Source of the DNA: Candidatus Woykebacteria bacterium RBG_16_39_9b
Lineage (GTDB): Bacteria > Patescibacteriota > Microgenomatia > Woykebacterales > RBG-16-39-9b
Length of the DNA stretch: 12,751 bases
NCBI GenBank assembly: GCA_001816695.1
Contig: MHCR01000014.1
Span: 20,127-32,877, forward strand
Direction of reading: 5' to 3'
This document shows, in pieces, positions 1 to 6,136 of the stretch. Both the position numbers and the translations under genes were made by a program. Below the pieces are notes generated by a model that saw only the letters and a program-made list of their open reading frames with translations, searched no databases and was not told the origin of the DNA. Positions within the stretch are counted from its first letter, which is position 1. Each line of letters begins with the position of its first letter.

Positions 1-2
1 GG

Positions 3-98
3 TACAAAATTCGAGATGCCAACAAAGATTCTGTGGGAACACTTTCTAACGGCAGACCATTAATTGTCCCTGGACAAAACCTAGCTATACCAAAATAG
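3..98 (+). CDS. C-terminal end of a LysM-domain protein (partial)
   Basis: The reading frame is open from the left edge of the window to a TAG at 96-98, giving 31 residues. The end of this fragment reads like the second half of a LysM repeat: an Asn-rich stretch (RDANKDSV), then a Leu/Ile-Val-Pro-Gly-Gln core (LIVPGQNLAIP) and an immediate stop. LysM modules bind N-acetylglucosamine-containing glycans such as peptidoglycan and often sit at the C-terminus of secreted or membrane-anchored proteins. The rest of the gene lies outside the window, so the catalytic or anchoring part, if any, is unknown. The family call rests on one short motif. The frame itself is supported by its clean end 48 bp before a tRNA. 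Confidence 0.6.
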   Translation, partial: YKIRDANKDSVGTLSNGRPLIVPGQNLAIPK

Positions 99-146
99 AA
101 AAAAATGGCATACAATTGTCTTGGTCTATTTACCGCATATTCTGGT

Positions 147-221
147 GCGGGTGTAACTCAGTGGCAGAGTACCTGCTTCCCAAGCAGGGTGTCGCGGGTT
201 CGAATCCCGTCACCCGCTCCA
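147..221 (+). tRNA. tRNA-Gly (anticodon CCC)
   Basis: A complete cloverleaf can be folded by eye. The acceptor arms are GCGGGTG (147-153) and CACCCGC (211-217). The D-arm is ACTC/GAGT with GG in the loop. The anticodon arm is CCTGC/GCAGG (172-176 and 184-188) with loop TTCCCAA, placing anticodon CCC at 179-181. The T-arm has the standard TTCGAAT loop. The discriminator base is T218 and CCA (219-221) is encoded in the DNA. It reads the Gly codon GGG. It lies 48 bp after the preceding protein gene. A TACAAT hexamer at 111-116 could be a -10 box, but I see no good -35 for it, so co-transcription with the upstream gene is equally possible. Confidence 0.97.
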
Positions 222-247
222 TAATGATAATTTCAACTGTTCTGTTG

Positions 248-253
248 TATAAT
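248..253 (+). promoter_or_regulatory. Possible -10 box ahead of tRNA-Thr
   Basis: A perfect TATAAT hexamer lies between the two tRNA genes, 57 bp upstream of the tRNA-Thr 5' end. The expected start site would be near 260, leaving a short 5' leader for processing. No convincing -35 hexamer lies at 16-18 bp spacing (the best is TGATAA at 225-230). This is a candidate only; in A+T-rich DNA such hexamers arise by chance. Confidence 0.35.
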
Positions 254-310
254 ATCTCCCGAAAGGCTCTAAAGTTTAGGTTCAAGATATCGTACGGTAG
301 TCCGAGTTGC

Positions 311-385
311 GCCCATGTAGCTCAATGGTAGAGCAGGCGCTTCGTAAGCGTCAGGCTGTCGGTTCAAGTCCGACCGTGGGCTCCA
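311..385 (+). tRNA. tRNA-Thr (anticodon CGT)
   Basis: A full cloverleaf is visible. The acceptor arms GCCCATG (311-317) and CGTGGGC (375-381) pair with one T-G wobble. The D-arm is GCTC/GAGC with GG in the loop. The anticodon arm is GGCGC/GCGTC around loop TTCGTAA, with anticodon CGT at 343-345. The T-arm is GTCGG/CCGAC with loop TTCAAGT. The discriminator is T382 and CCA (383-385) is encoded. It reads the Thr codon ACG. The protein gene that follows starts only 36 bp after the CCA, so the two may share a transcript that RNase P and tRNase processing would separate. Confidence 0.97.
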
Positions 386-421
386 ATAAGAGCGTAAGAT
401 TAAAGTAATTACCTATACAAC

Positions 422-1177
422 ATGACAAGACGATCTTCGACTCCACAATATACTTACAAACAATATTTCAGACAAGAGGAGAAACAAGTCAAGAAGAGGA
501 TAATACTAGTTGCTGGGGCAACAGCAGTTATTGTTCTAATTATCTGGTTCTGGGGAGTTAATTTTATAAACCTAATTGGCATTCTTGGTGGGTTCTTTAG
601 TGGAAAATCTAGTGACGTAACGTTCCAAAGCCAAGATCTACCTTTAGTCAAACCTACAATTTCTCCTCTGCCGCCAAGCACAAATCAAAAATCAATTAAA
701 ATAGAAGGGACCACCACAGCCAGTCTGACAGTTAAAATCTATGTAAACGGTGTTCAACAATCTAAAACCACAGCTAACTCTTCTGGTTCATTTAGTTTTG
801 ATAATGTTTCTTTAAGAGAGGGTTTAAACTTAATAAAAATTATTGTTGAGAAAGACCAAGAAAAAGAGGAAGCTACAGCCTCTCTTGTTTTTGATAAAAC
901 ATCACCAAAATTGACGTTGAGAGAACCAGATGATGGTACAGTAATCTCGGGAACCAGCAAAGAAGTAGTCGTCTCAGGAAACGCGGAGTCTGATTCGGTT
1001 GTTCAGATAAATGGCACACAGGCAATACTGGATCAAAAAGGCAATTTTAAATATATATTACCGCTAAAAGCGGGTAAAAACGCTATTGTGACTGTTGCTA
1101 CTGATGAAGCAGGCAACACAACAAGGATAGAAAGAACAGTTATTTTAGAAAAGACCGAAGAAACAACTTCACCCTAG
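422..1177 (+). CDS. Membrane-anchored protein with two Ig-like domains
   Basis: This 251-residue protein has a short basic cytoplasmic N-terminus (1-25, rich in Arg, Lys and Gln) and a hydrophobic anchor at about 26-58. A Pro/Ser-rich linker (about 70-88) follows, then two beta-rich repeats of about 80 residues (about 89-157 and 158-242). Both repeats show the pattern of bacterial Ig-like or glucodextranase-B-like modules: a V-x-V-N-G or V-x-I-N-G turn (I/V-Y-V-N-G at 106-110, VQINGTQ at 194-200), then G-x-F near 122 and 207, then G-x-N-x-I/V near 134 and 218. The second ends in the typical ATDEAGN turn (226-232). With the N-terminus inside, the Ig-like part would face outward. I see no catalytic motif, so a structural or adhesive role is inferred. 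The ATG follows tRNA-Thr by 36 bp without a clear Shine-Dalgarno. The 3' end overlaps the converging minus-strand gene by 38 bp. Confidence 0.85.
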   Translation: MTRRSSTPQYTYKQYFRQEEKQVKKRIILVAGATAVIVLIIWFWGVNFINLIGILGGFFSGKSSDVTFQSQDLPLVKPTISPLPPSTNQKSIKIEGTTTASLTVKIYVNGVQQSKTTANSSGSFSFDNVSLREGLNLIKIIVEKDQEKEEATASLVFDKTSPKLTLREPDDGTVISGTSKEVVVSGNAESDSVVQINGTQAILDQKGNFKYILPLKAGKNAIVTVATDEAGNTTRIERTVILEKTEETTSP

Positions 1178-2462
1178 AAACCATTCCCTGTCTTTCCCCC
1201 GCTGAAACTGAAAGGGCTGCCAGAAGCCAGAATTGACTTGCCAGATCGTTTTTAAAATAAGGAACATCAACAAGTCCATGAGACCAGATATAAACTAAAC
1301 CAGCCAAAAGCGCTCCGGTCAGGAATTGCGATTTATTTACCCCAAAAAGGTGACGAGTATAAACGACGCTTATCCAAATAAAAGCAATAAGACCCAGCAA
1401 TCCAGTTTCTGCCCAGAAATTTAGGAAAATATTGTGCGGATATTGAAAATATTCACTATCACACGTTCTGTATTTTGGGTAACTATCATGAAATCCGTCT
1501 AAACCTACCCCTAAAAAGGGTTTTGCCAAAAGAAGATTCTTCGTACCTTCCCAAGTACATAATCTAATAGTCTTCGTATCAGTAAACTTACGTGGATAGG
1601 TAAACCTTTCATTCGGCGTGAAATAGGAAATAGTAAGAAAAAACCAGATTGCACTTATCGAGAAAATTACCACGCTTAAAACCAAGGCTTTTTTTATAAA
1701 CTGCCTCACAGAATCTCCTACACGGGAGTAAAGTAAAAAGACAAACCAAAAGAGAAGGGTAGCTACCAAAGCGATGAATGATCCAGTCGACTTAGTTAGA
1801 CCGATAGCAGATAGATTAAGAAGCAAGGATAAGATAAGGATCCAAAAGTTTTTTTTGTTTAAAATAACTAGCCTTTTATCTTTAATATCAAAAGTTTCTA
1901 ATAATAGCCCAATTGAAATAGCAACAATAGGTCCCAAATAAAGCCCTAGTGCGTTTGCACTATTGTAGACTGCTGTAGATCTGCCTTGTGCTGCTTCTTC
2001 TGGAGCGAAAGAATTGAAACCAGCAATACCTTGAAATATTGCTAAAACCGACAACCAAAATCCTGAAAAAATGAGCGAAGTAAGCACCCATCTTATATCT
2101 TTCTCCTTCCGGCAAGTATATAAAACAACAAAAAAGAGCATTATTGGCTCAACAAAATAGGCTTTGAAAATTCCCAACCCTCCTTTTAAATCCGGAGTTA
2201 TTAAGACCGAAAGGCCAGCCGCTATTAACAAAAGCGTGGCAGGCATTAAAAGGGGGTTTTTAAGCCTCTGATAGAGCCGCACAGGGTTTATTTCTCCATT
2301 TTTAGCTAAATACCCAAGCCAGAAAATAAACGTAGCTATTATAAGCACTTCCAGGAAGGTAAAGGGTACAGGGCTGAAACAATACGAAACATTACCGCAC
2401 CGAATTATATATAACGGAAGGGATACTACTGTAATCGAGATTAGAAGTTTAATAATTTTCAT
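1140..2462 (-). CDS. O-antigen ligase/polymerase-like membrane protein (Wzy_C type), last gene of the block
   Basis: This is a 440-residue polytopic membrane protein, close to the usual size of the WaaL/Wzy family. About ten to twelve hydrophobic segments span 1-420. Family marks are an R-S-T-x-x-Y-N-S-A-N-A-L segment at 161-172 and a large extracytoplasmic loop at about 280-345. That loop holds W-E-G-T-x-x-L, then P-F-L-G-V-G-L-D-G-F at 315-324, and ends in the Y-P-H-N motif (341-344) before N-F-W-A-E-x-G-L-x-G. A further G-L-V-D-V-P-Y-F-K-N-D segment lies at 396-406. Such enzymes polymerise lipid-linked glycan repeats or transfer glycan to lipid or protein on the outer face of the membrane. 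Sequence alone does not separate polymerase from ligase. The ATG has a good Shine-Dalgarno (AGGAGA, 5-nt spacing) inside the 3' end of the preceding gene, which it overlaps by 14 nt, so translational coupling is likely. Confidence 0.85.
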   Translation of the reverse strand: MKIIKLLISITVVSLPLYIIRCGNVSYCFSPVPFTFLEVLIIATFIFWLGYLAKNGEINPVRLYQRLKNPLLMPATLLLIAAGLSVLITPDLKGGLGIFKAYFVEPIMLFFVVLYTCRKEKDIRWVLTSLIFSGFWLSVLAIFQGIAGFNSFAPEEAAQGRSTAVYNSANALGLYLGPIVAISIGLLLETFDIKDKRLVILNKKNFWILILSLLLNLSAIGLTKSTGSFIALVATLLFWFVFLLYSRVGDSVRQFIKKALVLSVVIFSISAIWFFLTISYFTPNERFTYPRKFTDTKTIRLCTWEGTKNLLLAKPFLGVGLDGFHDSYPKYRTCDSEYFQYPHNIFLNFWAETGLLGLIAFIWISVVYTRHLFGVNKSQFLTGALLAGLVYIWSHGLVDVPYFKNDLASQFWLLAALSVSAGERQGMVSRVKLFLRSFLK

Positions 2463-3660
2463 CTTTTTCTCCTATAAATACACCGATTAAGGGAAATATC
2501 CAACCCATAATTTGAGGAAAAAACAAAGAATTAACAAACTGACTATGCACAGCAAGTGCAATAATTATGGACAAGGTGGCTAGACCTAAAGGTTTGTTTT
2601 TAAATCTCCAAGCTTTTAGCAAAAACCCTGTCCAAATACCCAAATAAATTATTAACCCAACAAACCCTGTTGTGACTAAAACTAAAAGTAGACTAGAGTC
2701 AACACCACTACTGCCATGGGTAGGTGGTTTTTCAAAATTAATAAACCCGTAACGTTCCTGCGCGAAAAGATAACTATTAAAACCAACCCCAAATATGGGA
2801 TGATCAGCCACCACAACACTCGCCCTTTTCCATGAAGTAATTCGAGTCTTAGATGTTTCATCAATATTGATCGCACCAATAATTCTGCTTTGAATTCTTG
2901 GAATAAATAAGACTGATATGGCAAAGAATAGTATTAAAGTTAAAAATAACCTTTTTGATCTTAACAAGCCAATAACGAACGATCCAACTAAAAATGCTAG
3001 ATAGGAACTTCGGGAAAAAGTAAGCAAAAGAGCAATAAACAAAATTACTATCGTACTTACTAGTATAATTTTTGTTAAAGGGTTTTTTTCTTCCAGAAAA
3101 AGACTTGTCCCCAGAAACAAATTAAAGGCGAAGAAACCTCCCACAAAATTAGGATCAAAGAACGTTGAGAGTATTCTTCCCTGATGAGGATCCCAACCCC
3201 CTTTTAAAGCAAGTTCAGTAAAATCGGGAATAATAACTAGCTGGAAAAACCCCAATAGTGCCACTACAATTCCAATACCAAGTAAAAATCTCACTACGGT
3301 TTTTTTAAACTGAGGTTCTTGGGTAATAATATACCAACTTACAAAATATAGTCCCGTGTATTCAATAGCTCTGAGTAAAAAAAGGCCACTGACTATTGTT
3401 TGATTACCAGCTAAATATCGCGCCCCGAAACCCAATGAGATTGTCGCCCACAGGAAAAATAATAAAATAAAACTCGACGAAGGTGGCAAGGGAAGCTTTC
3501 GCTTAACCCCCAAGGCCCAAATTAACCAAAGAAACAAAAGAATTGGAATGATAATATCTGCTGGCAACGCTACAATATCTTGCGTTAATTCAATCCGCCC
3601 TAATTGACCTATCGGTATAGTCAAGAGTGAAAATAACAACAGGATCTTGAGTATTTTCAT
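2449..3660 (-). CDS. O-antigen polymerase/ligase-like membrane protein (Wzy_C type), first of two
   Basis: This 403-residue polytopic protein has hydrophobic segments from residue 1 to about 395. It carries the same family layout as the next gene. G-R-I-L-S-T-F-x-D-P-N-F-x-G-G lies at 161-175. The L-T-F-S-R-S-S-Y-L-A segment at 213-222 is typical of Wzy_C proteins. R-x-x-S-W-x-x-A and then P-I-F-G-V-G-F-N-S-Y lie at 273-297. The outer loop contains T-H-G-S-S-G-V-D-S (314-322), where the second gene has P-H-N. It should act on undecaprenyl-linked glycans outside the membrane. It overlaps the glycosyltransferase gene by ATGA (3657-3660) and has its own AAGGAAG Shine-Dalgarno, so the start is well supported. 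Low identity to its neighbour suggests two distinct reactions, for example chain polymerisation and ligation, rather than a recent duplication. Confidence 0.85.
   Translation of the reverse strand: MKILKILLLFSLLTIPIGQLGRIELTQDIVALPADIIIPILLFLWLIWALGVKRKLPLPPSSSFILLFFLWATISLGFGARYLAGNQTIVSGLFLLRAIEYTGLYFVSWYIITQEPQFKKTVVRFLLGIGIVVALLGFFQLVIIPDFTELALKGGWDPHQGRILSTFFDPNFVGGFFAFNLFLGTSLFLEEKNPLTKIILVSTIVILFIALLLTFSRSSYLAFLVGSFVIGLLRSKRLFLTLILFFAISVLFIPRIQSRIIGAINIDETSKTRITSWKRASVVVADHPIFGVGFNSYLFAQERYGFINFEKPPTHGSSGVDSSLLLVLVTTGFVGLIIYLGIWTGFLLKAWRFKNKPLGLATLSIIIALAVHSQFVNSLFFPQIMGWIFPLIGVFIGEKDENY
2468..2473 (-). promoter_or_regulatory. Shine-Dalgarno of the second O-antigen ligase-like gene
   Basis: AGGAGA on the minus strand lies 5 nt before the ATG at 2462. 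It supports that start even though it overlaps the preceding coding region by 14 nt. Confidence 0.7.
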
Positions 3661-4757
3661 CCATTAACTTCCTTGTAGATTTTCAGAGTTTGCTCAGCAG
3701 TTCTCTCCCATGAGAACTTTCTCACTTGCGCAAACCCTTTTTTAACAAGAGATTTTGCTAATTTCTCGTCCCTAACAACTCCAATCATGGAAGAAGCCAA
3801 CTCGTTTATATTGTGTGGATCAACCAAAATAGCAGCCTCGCCAACCACCTCTGGGATAGAAGATACCCTGCTTGTTACAATTGGAATACCAATCTTCATA
3901 GCCGAAAGAAGCGGCAAACCAAACCCTTCGTACAAAGATGGGTATACAAAAAGTTTTGCTCCACTATAAATCGTAGTCATATCGCAGTTGTCAACCCAAT
4001 CGAGATAAAAAATGTATTGATCTAACTTTAACTCCTTAGACAAGTCAAAAAATTCTTTGTAACCCCAACCTTTTTTTCCAGCAACCACAAGTGGGATCTT
4101 CATCTTGTACTTGCTAATCAGAAGATCAAAAGCTCGTAGTAAACCATTTAGATTTTTTCGGGGCTCAAGTGTCGCATTAAAAAGAATATAATCCTTTGGA
4201 AGATTGTACTTTTTTTTCACGAGTGCAAGCTCTTTCTTCGTCGCTCGATTGAAAGTATGTTCTATACCAAGATTTATAACGGAAACTTTATCTTCCTTAA
4301 CCTTGGTAAGCCTCAACACATCAATTTTAGTTGAATTCGAAGGAACGATTATTTTTTTTGCTTTTCTAATAGCTAGCTTAAATAAGAAACGACTAATCAT
4401 TTCTTCGCTTCTTCCTAAATGTGTCTCAGGAAGAATTAGGCTAGTTGCGTCATGTATCGTTAGAACAGTTTTTTTGCCCAAGATAGAGGGTATTATCAGA
4501 CTATGTGTTGAGTGGTAGACATCAAGATTATTAGTTTTGATGTCCAAAGCTGTTTTTAAATGCCATAAATATCTCGGCGCTTCTATTTTTCTTTCTATAA
4601 AGTTATTCGGTAATACCAGATCCAACGGCTCGTTGGTATATAGCCAATAAATATTGGTCCGGTCAATTTTTGATAAATGATTAATCAGCTGTGAAACGTA
4701 CTCGCCGATTCCCGCTCTTTTACCCAGAATGGCTCGTGCATCAATACCAACCTTCAT
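3657..4757 (-). CDS. GT4-family glycosyltransferase (GT-B fold)
   Basis: From the ATG at 4757 the protein has 366 residues, normal for glycosyltransferase family 4. The N-terminal Rossmann domain begins M-K-V-G-I-D-A-R and has the acceptor-side glycine motif G-I-G-E-Y (16-20) and I-H-D-A-T (101-105). The C-terminal donor-binding domain starts at the L-E-P-R-K-N-L segment (197-203). It continues with V-V-A-G-K-K-G-W and Y-P-S-L-Y-E-G-F-G-L-P-L-L, then S-S-I-P-E-V-V-G-E-A-A. These proteins move a hexose from a nucleotide sugar to a lipid-linked acceptor on the cytoplasmic side. The second acidic residue of the usual E-x7-E motif is Ser285 (first is Glu277). An upstream in-frame TTG would add five residues, but the ATG has GAGGG 8 nt upstream and the conserved N-terminus starts there. 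Sugar and acceptor cannot be read from sequence. Confidence 0.9.
   Translation of the reverse strand: MKVGIDARAILGKRAGIGEYVSQLINHLSKIDRTNIYWLYTNEPLDLVLPNNFIERKIEAPRYLWHLKTALDIKTNNLDVYHSTHSLIIPSILGKKTVLTIHDATSLILPETHLGRSEEMISRFLFKLAIRKAKKIIVPSNSTKIDVLRLTKVKEDKVSVINLGIEHTFNRATKKELALVKKKYNLPKDYILFNATLEPRKNLNGLLRAFDLLISKYKMKIPLVVAGKKGWGYKEFFDLSKELKLDQYIFYLDWVDNCDMTTIYSGAKLFVYPSLYEGFGLPLLSAMKIGIPIVTSRVSSIPEVVGEAAILVDPHNINELASSMIGVVRDEKLAKSLVKKGFAQVRKFSWERTAEQTLKIYKEVNG
3668..3674 (-). promoter_or_regulatory. Shine-Dalgarno of the first O-antigen polymerase-like gene
   Basis: AAGGAAG on the minus strand lies 7 nt before the ATG at 3660, inside the last codons of the glycosyltransferase gene. Together with the ATGA overlap it supports coupled translation. 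Confidence 0.65.
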
Positions 4758-4765
4758 ATTAATGG

Positions 4766-4770
4766 CCCTC
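4766..4770 (-). promoter_or_regulatory. Shine-Dalgarno that fixes the glycosyltransferase start
   Basis: GAGGG on the minus strand sits 8 nt upstream of the ATG at 4757, in the 17-nt gap after the flippase stop. It decides the start against an in-frame TTG at 4772, which would place this ribosome site inside the coding region. Confidence 0.65.
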
Positions 4771-4774
4771 AAAT

Positions 4775-6058
4775 TTAATTAAACTCCTTCAATACTTGTA
4801 TCGGATTCGTCTTTTTTAGGATAAGTACCCAAATACTCATACCCAAAATCAAAGCTTCAGTTATTACGGTAATAGCTGCAGCTGCGTTGTATCCGAAAGA
4901 AGAAACTAAGGCAATATTAGCCACAAAATTAAAGGCTGCGGCAAATCCATAAATAAACATCATTTCTTTAGTTTTATTTAGAACAATAGATAGCCAAAGA
5001 GTAAGTGGGGTGATAAAAAATAAAGGAAATCCGAGAAGTAAAATTCTTGTAGTCAAAATACTTTGTGAAAATTTATCAAGTCCTGGCAGCTCAAATATAA
5101 ATGGTGTTATAAACCACCCAATTATTAAACCAAGAGATCCCAAGGAAATCATTATCATGGCTAGTTTCTTAGAAAAACGAAATAAATTTGCTAACCCCTC
5201 CTCTTTTTTGCGCACCATTATCGGAAATCCAACGTTCATAATGTAACTTGGAAAAACGATGGCTAACTCAAAAATTTTATATGATATACCGTAGAAACCT
5301 GCTGCAGTTTCTCCATCCAGCCCTAAAGTCGGCTTATAATTAGCTAATAGCACAATTTGCTTGTCAATTTGGGCATTAAACTGACTGAAGATAGCTACTA
5401 ATCCTATCGGCAGCGCTGCCAATAATAATCTTTTCCATAAGTTTACTTCAAAGGCGAGTGAAAGGCCCATCAGTTGAGAACGCACCAGGTAAAGAGCCAC
5501 TAGTAGACGGATCGTATACCCTACCACTAAGGCAAGGATGACAAATAAAATATTATTAAAAGTTAAAACTGCAATATAAACAAAAATTAAGTTTGCAACC
5601 GCTCCAAGAATATCTACAATCGTTGCCCAGTCATATCTTATTCGTGATTGAAATAACGCTAAAGCTGTATTTGCCCCCGATTGAACCAATATAAGTACCA
5701 GTCCAACAATTATTCCAAGTTTTACCATGGGAGAATGTCCAGTAAATGCCAAAATTGCAGTTGCGACAAAGGCTACAAGTATCCCTACCACAATTCTCAA
5801 ACCGAGTAGATTTTTAAAGTATTTATTTTGTTTATTTTGATCTGACCCAGTATCTCTAACAAAGATCGCATTCAAGCCAAAATCCGTAAATATGTAAAAT
5901 AAAGAGATGTAACTTAAAATAGCTATATAACTGCCATAATCACTAACTGAAAAATTACGAGCAATTAAATATGCAATTGCAGCAGTGGAGGCAGTAGTAG
6001 TTCCCTTACCAATAAGCTGCAGGGTTGTGTTGTAAGCAAATTTAAAATGGATATTCAT
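4775..6058 (-). CDS. Wzx-like polysaccharide flippase (MOP superfamily)
   Basis: This 427-residue protein has about twelve to fourteen hydrophobic segments and few charged residues, normal for the oligosaccharide flippase branch of the MOP superfamily. Family features are an N-terminal S-V-S-D-Y-G-S-Y segment (37-44), then D-F-G-L-N (59-63). The second half opens with L-L-L-A-A-L-P-I-G-L (211-220), D-K-Q-I-V-L-L (232-238) and A-G-F-Y-G-I-S-Y-K (253-261). It should move lipid-linked glycan units from the inner to the outer face of the membrane for the polymerase or ligase genes downstream. It is the first glycan gene after purM, with a 78-bp gap. The ATG at 6058 is the natural start but shows no clear Shine-Dalgarno. 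A multidrug MATE role is less likely given the neighbours. Confidence 0.88.
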   Translation of the reverse strand: MNIHFKFAYNTTLQLIGKGTTTASTAAIAYLIARNFSVSDYGSYIAILSYISLFYIFTDFGLNAIFVRDTGSDQNKQNKYFKNLLGLRIVVGILVAFVATAILAFTGHSPMVKLGIIVGLVLILVQSGANTALALFQSRIRYDWATIVDILGAVANLIFVYIAVLTFNNILFVILALVVGYTIRLLVALYLVRSQLMGLSLAFEVNLWKRLLLAALPIGLVAIFSQFNAQIDKQIVLLANYKPTLGLDGETAAGFYGISYKIFELAIVFPSYIMNVGFPIMVRKKEEGLANLFRFSKKLAMIMISLGSLGLIIGWFITPFIFELPGLDKFSQSILTTRILLLGFPLFFITPLTLWLSIVLNKTKEMMFIYGFAAAFNFVANIALVSSFGYNAAAAITVITEALILGMSIWVLILKKTNPIQVLKEFN

Positions 6059-6078
6059 TAAACTTGGCTGGATTAGTT

Positions 6079-6098
6079 TATCAACTTAAGTTATGATA
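6079..6098. repeat. Near-palindrome in the purM-flippase gap
   Basis: The 10-bp palindrome AACTTAAGTT (6083-6092) is flanked by TATC and GATA, leaving a two-base bulge. It could form a weak A+T-rich hairpin in RNA or be a protein-binding dyad in the only sizeable gap of the minus-strand block. No T-run follows it on either strand, so it is not a standard terminator. Confidence 0.35.
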
Positions 6099-6101
6099 GG
6101 C

Positions 6102-6124
6102 AAGAAGACCGAAAACGACTTCTT
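6102..6124 (-). other. Short stem-loop just after purM
   Basis: AAGAAG and CTTCTT form a 6-bp stem around an 11-nt loop. On the minus strand it starts 12 nt after the purM stop codon. It is not followed by a U-tract, so it is at most a weak terminator or a 3'-end processing signal that could lower flippase expression relative to the pur genes. The stem is short and A+T-rich, and chance is possible. Confidence 0.3.
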
Positions 6125-6136
6125 ATAAGACCCAAA

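Noticed and set aside
122..146. Promoter TTGTCT/TATTCT directly ahead of tRNA-Gly
   Set aside because: The -10 would end 3 bp before the tRNA, placing the start of transcription inside the gene.
116..331. 71-codon open frame on the plus strand
   Set aside because: It runs through the whole tRNA-Gly gene and into tRNA-Thr and has no protein-like pattern; the tRNA cloverleafs explain the sequence.
4204..4518. 104-codon open frame on the plus strand opposite the glycosyltransferase
   Set aside because: It lies opposite a well-conserved GT4 gene and has no independent start signal or domain.
4758..4772. TTG start giving a five-residue longer glycosyltransferase
   Set aside because: The extension contains the likely ribosome site GAGGG, and the conserved GT4 N-terminus begins at the ATG at 4757.
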